Shown here one piece after another: positions 59,135 through 64,000 of a stretch of DNA of 64,000 nucleotides (positions are counted from its first letter, which is position 1; every line of letters starts with the position of its first letter). The notes beneath the pieces are model-generated. The model worked only from the letters and a program-made list of their open reading frames with translations. It ran no database searches and was not told where the DNA came from. The DNA comes from JAJPHU01 sp035553375. GTDB taxonomy: Bacteria; Planctomycetota; Planctomycetia; Gemmatales; Gemmataceae. The translations under genes were made by a program, and so were the position numbers. The DNA is taken from assembly GCA_035553375.1 (NCBI GenBank), contig DATNCY010000320.1:5572-69571 (forward strand), given 5' to 3'.

Positions 59135-60637
59135 TTATTTGAGATGCGTTTCGCGCAGTTCGCGGAGTTTCTGCAAGGCGGGTTTGGCGTGATCCTTGGC
59201 ATCGAACACGCCGCAATGCGGGAATTGATGGGCTTCCGTATCGCGGAAGTGCGCCCACTGGACGCTCTGCACGTAAGGTTTGCACAACACCAGGGCGGTG
59301 ACATCGGACACCCAAGCGGCCTGCACCTCGGGCGTGAATCCTTCGCCCCAGTGACCACCCTCGACGCGCAACTCGGGGTCGGCGTCGGCATCGGCGTGGG
59401 CCGACGACGGATAGCCGAGCGTGACACGCAGATGGACGCCCAGCAGCGCATACAAATCGAGCAGACGGGACACTTCGAGAAGGTCGCGGCAGTAGCTGCC
59501 GCGCGGCGTCACGCCCATGACGAGTTCCACATCCAGGGCGGCGAGGTTCAGACCGGAGCGAATGAGCGTGTCGGCGAAGATGAACGGCGAATGGGTGCGG
59601 TCGGCCAAGGCCATGTACTCGCCCCACGGCTGGGCGATGCCGATGACCAACTCCAGCGAGGGATCGACCTGGCGAGCGGCCTCGGCCAGGCGATAGGTCA
59701 GGCCGAGCAAATCGTCCTCCGACAGCGACAACACACTGCCACAGTTGCTGGCCGCCGTCAGCTGCCAGCGGCGAATGCGACCGCGATAGCGGCGCACGGC
59801 CGTCTCGACGAACTTGCACATGAACGCCGCCAGGCTGGGTACATCGCGCTCCCACAGCCATAACCAAGCTGGCAACTGCGCCGACGAAAAATCGATGAGC
59901 GGCCCGGCCGACACGTTCAGTTTTTGCTTGAGCGCCCAGTCCAACAGCGCATCGCACTCGTCCCAATGATACGTCGCTTCCTCGTTCTCAATGTTGTTCC
60001 ACGAGAAAGGGAGACAGACGCTGTTGAAAGCGGGCACCAGGGGAGAGGCCAAGTTGGGCGGAGGGACGGCCGTGCCCAGACGGCAGGCCAGCGTCGTGTC
60101 GAGTTTCGTCTGGCGCTGATGGCGAATCTGAAAGACTTGTCGCACATAGGCGCGAACGAGTCGCTCGGCGGACTGGTAGGCCAGATCGAGAGCGACCTGA
60201 GCTTGCTGGCTGGCTTGCTCGCCGGTGATGGCTCCCGCGAACGCCAGGCTGGCGGCATGGATTTGCTGTTCCAGTTCCGGCGACAACTGCAAGCCACCGG
60301 AGCGCCAGTCGAACGCTTGACAGCGAATCTGATTGACTTTGCCGCGAGCCAATTCGACGAGCAGATTGTAGGGACGGGGGCGCTCGATGAGGGTGGCGGA
60401 GGTGCCCATCATTCGACCGCGGCCATCAATGGTCCACGGCACAATTAGATAACCACTTTCGTCCACGGCACGACTGACCGCTAAGAGAGGTGGTTTGCCT
60501 CCGTCCGTGCCGCTGGTGAAACGCAACTCGGTCGGCCACGGCATGTTGTCTGGGCCGCCGGCCATGCAAGTACGTCTCAGTTCTCCAGCCGCATCCGCAG
60601 CGAGGCCGGCCGGAATCTGAAACGTCATTGTACCCAT
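59135..60637 (-). CDS. GH10-like protein lacking catalytic acids
   Basis: A 500-residue protein. An N-terminal beta region (~1-120, MTFQIPAGLA, YLIVPWTIDGRG) precedes a (beta/alpha)8-like domain from ~195: FNSVCLPFSWNNIENEEATY, CDALLDWALKQKLNVSAGPL and RRYRGRIRRWQLTAASNCGS, as in glycoside hydrolase family 10. In active enzymes the strand-4 motif is W-x-V-x-N-E and the nucleophile is in ITELD. Here the strands read WQLTAASN and LRVTLGYP, so both glutamates are missing. A binding role is more likely than xylanase activity. No signal peptide is seen. The start is uncertain because a repeat abuts it. Confidence 0.72.
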   Translation of the reverse strand: MGTMTFQIPAGLAADAAGELRRTCMAGGPDNMPWPTELRFTSGTDGGKPPLLAVSRAVDESGYLIVPWTIDGRGRMMGTSATLIERPRPYNLLVELARGKVNQIRCQAFDWRSGGLQLSPELEQQIHAASLAFAGAITGEQASQQAQVALDLAYQSAERLVRAYVRQVFQIRHQRQTKLDTTLACRLGTAVPPPNLASPLVPAFNSVCLPFSWNNIENEEATYHWDECDALLDWALKQKLNVSAGPLIDFSSAQLPAWLWLWERDVPSLAAFMCKFVETAVRRYRGRIRRWQLTAASNCGSVLSLSEDDLLGLTYRLAEAARQVDPSLELVIGIAQPWGEYMALADRTHSPFIFADTLIRSGLNLAALDVELVMGVTPRGSYCRDLLEVSRLLDLYALLGVHLRVTLGYPSSAHADADADPELRVEGGHWGEGFTPEVQAAWVSDVTALVLCKPYVQSVQWAHFRDTEAHQFPHCGVFDAKDHAKPALQKLRELRETHLK

Positions 60638-60899
60638 AAGAGAAATCCGAAATCCGAAATCCGAAATCCGAAAGAAATACTAAATCGAAATCACCAAATC
60701 CGAAACAGCCGACTCCGATATGGGTTGCCTAGCACATGGCCGTTTCGATCTTCCTTCGCGTTTGGATTTCGCATGCTGGAACGTCTTCCGTATCTTTGGT
60801 ATCACATCCGAGCAAAGAGAGCAAATCCTTTCGATTTGATTTAGATTTCGGATTTCGGATTTCTTTCGGATTTCGGATTTCGGATTTCGGATTTCTCTT
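60638..60899. mobile_element. Fold-back element with perfect 41-bp inverted arms of 7-bp units
   Basis: Arms 60638-60678 and 60859-60899 are exact reverse complements and consist of CCGAAAT units with inner GAAAGAAAT and outer AAGAGAAAT. The ~180-bp interior has additional inner complementarity (CTAAATCGAAATC near 60683 against CGATTTGATTTAG near 60832). No transposase or target duplication is evident. The right part provides the 3' end of lpxI. Confidence 0.7.
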
Positions 60900-61824
60900 C
60901 GGAGGGTAGCGCGACGATGGTGAGTCCGTAGCGATCCGCCAGGGCGACCGTCTGAGCCTGTTCGAGTACGATCGTCTTGTCCGCTTCGATGGCGAGAACG
61001 CGCCCGCCGGCCTGGCGCAAGCTCTCGATGGTCGTGCAGCCAATGGTCGGCACATCGAAGCGCATGTCTTGCTGCGGCTTGGCCACCTTGACGACGACGA
61101 AGCCGCCGGAGCGACACAGTTCGCCGGCGCGAAGAATGGCTCGATCGGTGCCCTCAATGGCCTCGACGGCAAGGACGGTTCGCTCCTTGACGGCGACGCT
61201 CTGGCCGACATCAAGGCGGCCCATCTCCTTGGCCATCTCCCAACCGAAGGCAATGTCGGTCTCTTCGCGGGCCGTCGGCGAACGGCGTGTGAGGATTCCA
61301 GGACGCACGAGCAACTCCGGACAAAGGGTTAACGCGCTTTCAAACCGCAGTCCATCGCGGGCGAACTCGTCGATCAGCCCCAGCAGCAGCGTATCATCGC
61401 GGTTGTCGCGTCGCTGGCGCATGTACCAAAACTTCACCGTTCGCCAATCCGGCATCAGGCTGAATAATCTCCAAGGACGATGCAAAATGTTGGCTTTATG
61501 CACCTTGCCGGCCATGACGATTTGCTCGACGCCTTCGCGCTTGAACAGACGAGCGACGCGGCCGATCTTCGCTGGTCCCGACCAATAGAAGCGCCGCACC
61601 AGGCCAGCCAATTCCGGCGATGCCTCGCCGCGAACGCCGATGCACACCACCGGCAATCCCAGGCCGCGTGCTTTCTCCGCGAACGCAATCGGAAAACGGC
61701 CCCAGCCGGCTAATAAGCCGATAGGCCGCAGAGTTCGAGAAGAGGAGAAGAGGCGAAAAGGAGAAGAGGAGAGAGGAGCCTCCTCTCCGATCGTCTGCTT
61801 ATTGTTTCCATCGTCGCTCATCAT
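60841..61824 (-). CDS. lpxI: UDP-2,3-diacylglucosamine pyrophosphatase LpxI
   Basis: A 327-residue protein. The LpxI family (DUF1009) core runs from ~33 (PIGLLAGWGRFPIAFAEKA) to ~308. MAGKVHKANIL, LLGLIDEFARDGLRFESAL, SVAVKERTVLAVEAIEGTD and DVPTIGCTTIESLRQAGG are all visible. The enzyme releases lipid X from UDP-diacylglucosamine in lipid A synthesis. It starts 17 bp after lpxD behind AGAAGAGG. Both ends look extended by repeats: an N-terminal ~32-residue stretch (SSSPFRLFSSSR) from AGGAGAAG-like units, and a C-terminal EKSEIRNPKSERNPKSEI from the 7-bp array, whose TAA ends the protein. Confidence 0.92.
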   Translation of the reverse strand: MMSDDGNNKQTIGEEAPLSSSPFRLFSSSRTLRPIGLLAGWGRFPIAFAEKARGLGLPVVCIGVRGEASPELAGLVRRFYWSGPAKIGRVARLFKREGVEQIVMAGKVHKANILHRPWRLFSLMPDWRTVKFWYMRQRRDNRDDTLLLGLIDEFARDGLRFESALTLCPELLVRPGILTRRSPTAREETDIAFGWEMAKEMGRLDVGQSVAVKERTVLAVEAIEGTDRAILRAGELCRSGGFVVVKVAKPQQDMRFDVPTIGCTTIESLRQAGGRVLAIEADKTIVLEQAQTVALADRYGLTIVALPSEEKSEIRNPKSERNPKSEI

Positions 61825-61841
61825 CCTCTTCTCCTCTTCTA

Positions 61842-62897
61842 TTACGCCGCTCCCTTATCGAGTCCGAGTTGATGTTTCACGCGGCGCACATCGCGACACA
61901 GTTCGGGCAGGCGGCTCAGGCTGAGCAGGATGCGTTTTTCTTCGCCCTCCGGCTTGGCGGGCGCGCCGAGCATGCGTTCGCCGGCCGGCACATCGCGGAC
62001 GACACCGGACTTGGCGCCGATGATGGCCCGATCTTCAATGTGGACGTGATCGGCCACGCCAACCTGACCGGCCAAAACGACGTAATCGCCGGTGCTGCAC
62101 GAGCCGGCGATGCCTACCTGACTGACAAATAGGTTGTGTTTGCCGATCTGACAGTTGTGGCCGATCTGCACCAGGTTGTCGATCTTGGTTCCCGCGCCGA
62201 TGCGCGTGGCCTGGAAGGTGCCGCGATCGATGGTTGTGCCCGCGCCGATCTCCACATCGTCGCCAATCTCGACGGTGCCGAACTGCGGCATCTTAATGTG
62301 GCGGCCGCCTTGCATACGGTAGCCGAAACCGTCCGCGCCGAGGACGGCGTTGGCGTGGATGATGACACGATCGCCGAGGATGGTGCCTTCATAGAGAACC
62401 ACATGCGGATGGAGAACGACATCGTCGCCAAGGCGACAATTGCGACCGATGACCGCGCCGCTATGTAGCCGGCAACGCGCGCCAAGGATGCTGCCCTCGC
62501 CAACCACGGCGAAGGGATGCAGTGTGGCCTCGGAACCAATCTGAGCCGTGGGGTGGATGGCGGCGCGCGGATCGATGCCCGTGGGTGGTTGTACTGGCTC
62601 GCCGTGCAGATGACGCACGATGGTGACGAAGGCCGTCAGCGGGTCGTTGACTTCGATGAGCGTGAGCGGCGTTCCGTCGGTGCCGAGCAGTTCTTGCCGC
62701 CGCGCAACAAGCGATGCGGGCACAATGGCCGTGCGCGCCCGGCAGGTTTTCAGATGACGGACGTTGCGATCGCTTTCGATGAAGGTGATATCGTCGGGGC
62801 CGGCCTCGTTCATCGGTCGAGCGGCACCAATGCTCCGCTCATCGCCATGAACGCGTCCCTGAACCAGCGACGCCAGCTGCGTAACGGTGACTTGCAC
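61842..62897 (-). CDS. lpxD: UDP-3-O-acylglucosamine N-acyltransferase
   Basis: A 351-residue protein, normal for LpxD. The N-terminal uridine-binding part (~1-100, DDITFIESDRN) is followed by left-handed beta-helix hexapeptides (RAAIHPTAQIGSEATLHPF, VLGADGFGYRMQ). The catalytic His is in LVQIGHNCQIGKHN near 240. It adds the second hydroxyacyl chain in lipid A synthesis. GTG at 62897 is the likely start. It is followed by lpxI, so two lipid A genes form a small operon, which shows this planctomycete has an LPS pathway. Confidence 0.95.
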   Translation of the reverse strand: MQVTVTQLASLVQGRVHGDERSIGAARPMNEAGPDDITFIESDRNVRHLKTCRARTAIVPASLVARRQELLGTDGTPLTLIEVNDPLTAFVTIVRHLHGEPVQPPTGIDPRAAIHPTAQIGSEATLHPFAVVGEGSILGARCRLHSGAVIGRNCRLGDDVVLHPHVVLYEGTILGDRVIIHANAVLGADGFGYRMQGGRHIKMPQFGTVEIGDDVEIGAGTTIDRGTFQATRIGAGTKIDNLVQIGHNCQIGKHNLFVSQVGIAGSCSTGDYVVLAGQVGVADHVHIEDRAIIGAKSGVVRDVPAGERMLGAPAKPEGEEKRILLSLSRLPELCRDVRRVKHQLGLDKGAA

Positions 62898-63019
62898 GTA
62901 TCCGCGCCCCCTTCCTCCCTGAAAGGCGCAACCCCGCCCCTCCGTGGGCCGGAGTAAAGCCGCGTGATCTTAACGTGGAGTCTCAAAAGCGACAATGCGA
63001 ACTTGAGGACGCAGTCGTT

Positions 63020-63107
63020 GGCGGTTTCCCGGTAGCCGCGATGCGCAGCGGAGCGCGGGTTTACGTTTCGCGAAACGCCAAGCGTCGCGGCTACACGCTA
63101 AACCGCC
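63020..63107. repeat. Nested palindrome, family I
   Basis: Outer GGCGGTTT / AAACCGCC, middle GTAGCCGCGA / TCGCGGCTAC, and a central perfect CGTTTCGCGAAACG form three concentric layers. It lies just beyond the stop of the Gly-rich gene. Confidence 0.8.
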
Positions 63108-63115
63108 AGCGGTTC

Positions 63116-63799
63116 TCAGAACCCCTTGCGACCGTTGAAGCCGCCGAGACCCTTTCCAGCAAAGCCGCCGAGACCGCCGCCCAACCCATTAAACCCGCCG
63201 CCGATGCCGACCCCATTGATCCCGCCGAAGCCGGCAATGCCACCGATGCCGCCGATGCCCAAGCCGTTAATCCCGCCACCGAAGCCGCCTCTTAAACCGT
63301 TGAAGCCGCCACCGAAGCCGCCCAATCCATTGAAGCCGCCGCCGAACCCACCGCCGCCGAAGGTTCCCCCAAGACCACCGAAGGTTCCTCCGAGAGCGCC
63401 GAGACCTCCTCCCAAACCTCCTCCCAGACCGCCGAAGCTTCCTCCGAAACCTCCGCCACCCAGACCGAAACCGTTAAATCCACCTCCCAAAGCGCCACCC
63501 CCCAGACCGCCAAAGGTGCCGCCAAAACCACCTCCAAGGCCGTTGAAGCCACCCGACACTCCGATGATTCCGCCTCCGAAGCCACCCATACTACCAATGC
63601 CCGTGAAGCCGAAGGCACCCGCCATGCCAAAGTTCCCCGTGCTGTCGGTATTGAGATTGTTCAGCGGCAGGACCGGAGGCGCAGGGGGCAAGCCTCTGCG
63701 GAACTGGCCTCTCGACGAACTAGGCTGTACCAGCAGCGAAACCGCGAGCAACAAGATCAATCCATAGCCAACCTGCACCGATCGCGTAAGGATAGCCAT
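63116..63799 (-). CDS. Secreted glycine-rich repeat protein
   Basis: A 227-residue protein with a signal peptide (LILLLAVSLLVQPSSSRG). From ~55 to the end it is built of short Gly-Phe/Leu units (GGFGGGFNGLGG, GGTFGGLGG), with very little else. AGGAGG stands just upstream of the ATG, so it is a real gene despite the low complexity. Such proteins are probably flexible envelope or matrix components. The opposite-strand frame is a Pro-rich shadow. Confidence 0.75.
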   Translation of the reverse strand: MAILTRSVQVGYGLILLLAVSLLVQPSSSRGQFRRGLPPAPPVLPLNNLNTDSTGNFGMAGAFGFTGIGSMGGFGGGIIGVSGGFNGLGGGFGGTFGGLGGGALGGGFNGFGLGGGGFGGSFGGLGGGLGGGLGALGGTFGGLGGTFGGGGFGGGFNGLGGFGGGFNGLRGGFGGGINGLGIGGIGGIAGFGGINGVGIGGGFNGLGGGLGGFAGKGLGGFNGRKGF

Positions 63800-63847
63800 G
63801 ACGCCTCCTGAAAGTTAGAAGGATTGCGGTGGATCCGCAGTAAGTGA

Positions 63848-63885
63848 CTGTCCCATAAGCTCCCCTCTCCCCTGTACTCGGGGGC
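63848..63885. repeat. Truncated family J repeat
   Basis: The segment TGTCCCATAAGC, CCCCTCTCCCC, TGTACTC, GGGGG repeats the element at about 5180-5216 with its right arm cut short. Confidence 0.75.
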
Positions 63886-63937
63886 ATTGGTATCTACACA
63901 AGTGCGGAGAAGGCTGAGTTAGAGCATCTTTTGTGGT

Positions 63938-63976
63938 TGAGGAAGAGCGCCAAATGCCTTTTTACGCTCTTCCTCA
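63938..63976. repeat. 12-bp inverted repeat
   Basis: TGAGGAAGAGCG (63938-63949) and its exact complement (63965-63976) enclose a T-rich 15-nt loop. It lies at the window edge with no gene assigned after it. Confidence 0.6.
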
Positions 63977-64000
63977 TCCACGCTTCGGACCCGAAAACCA

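Noticed and set aside
60638..60899. Classical insertion sequence
   Set aside because: No transposase ORF and no target duplication could be seen, so it is recorded only as a fold-back element.
63126..63767. 213-residue proline-rich frame on the plus strand
   Set aside because: It is the complement of the Gly-rich gene, which has a signal peptide and AGGAGG upstream; the Pro-rich frame has neither.

Overview
The window reads as a chromosomal segment of a GC-rich planctomycete, most likely near the Gemmataceae. Supporting this are a DUF1501 protein with a twin-arginine leader, several Ser/Thr kinases, a beta-helix surface protein with an N-terminal LExLExR-type tract, LPS genes (lpxD, lpxI), many lineage-restricted membrane proteins and a dense load of palindromic repeats. 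The taxonomic call rests on gene content and remembered family distributions, not on a marker gene. I found no rRNA, tRNA, CRISPR array, prophage or intact insertion sequence.

Layout. 1-11 kb: a SirB1-like protein (cut by the window edge), an HpaI-type aldolase, an APC-type transporter, a small zinc-ribbon membrane protein, a CHC2 zinc-finger relic, a very large ETF-QO/FixC-like flavoprotein and a 2OG-Fe(II) dioxygenase. 11-19 kb: a lipase, an Nramp-USP metal transporter with a DtxR/MntR-like operator, a UxaA-type sugar-acid dehydratase, a DUF3500 protein and an SDR dehydrogenase. 19-24 kb: a tightly overlapping Mrp-type antiporter operon (E-F-G-MbhD-B-C-D) without the MrpA antiporter module. 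24-31 kb, minus strand: a hybrid histidine kinase, an FHA-GAF-cyclase, a membrane protein and a DUF1501 protein. 31-39 kb: a lipoprotein, then a minus-strand signalling cluster (YegL-like VWA, zinc-ribbon/toroid protein, YegI-like kinase, classical STPK), a phosphopantetheinyl transferase and a small membrane protein. 39-46 kb: a giant Lhr-type helicase, a methyltransferase and a GT39-like protein. 46-49 kb: a predicted sigma-54 promoter ahead of a CBS protein and a fused cytochrome-b/sulfite-oxidase-type enzyme. 49-55 kb: membrane protein, cytochrome c, Rieske protein, CYTH enzyme, panC, mgtE and a DUF6817-like protein. 55-64 kb: beta-helix protein, polytopic membrane protein, catalytically degenerate GH10-like protein, lpxD-lpxI and a secreted Gly-rich protein.

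The most striking feature is the repeat landscape. At least eight families of short palindromic elements occupy intergenic gaps, often nested inside one another. The commonest (core CCAGCCCGCAGCGCCAGC and its mirror) has 11 full or partial copies in 64 kb. Four palindromic elements lie inside large genes without breaking the frame: Lhr helicase between motifs II and III, the flavoprotein, UxaA and the polytopic membrane protein. Arrays of a 7-bp unit form fold-back elements, one with perfect 41-bp inverted arms that supplies the C-terminus and stop codon of lpxI. This resembles the Rickettsia palindromic elements in concept but the sequences are different. It is my leading candidate for an under-described system.
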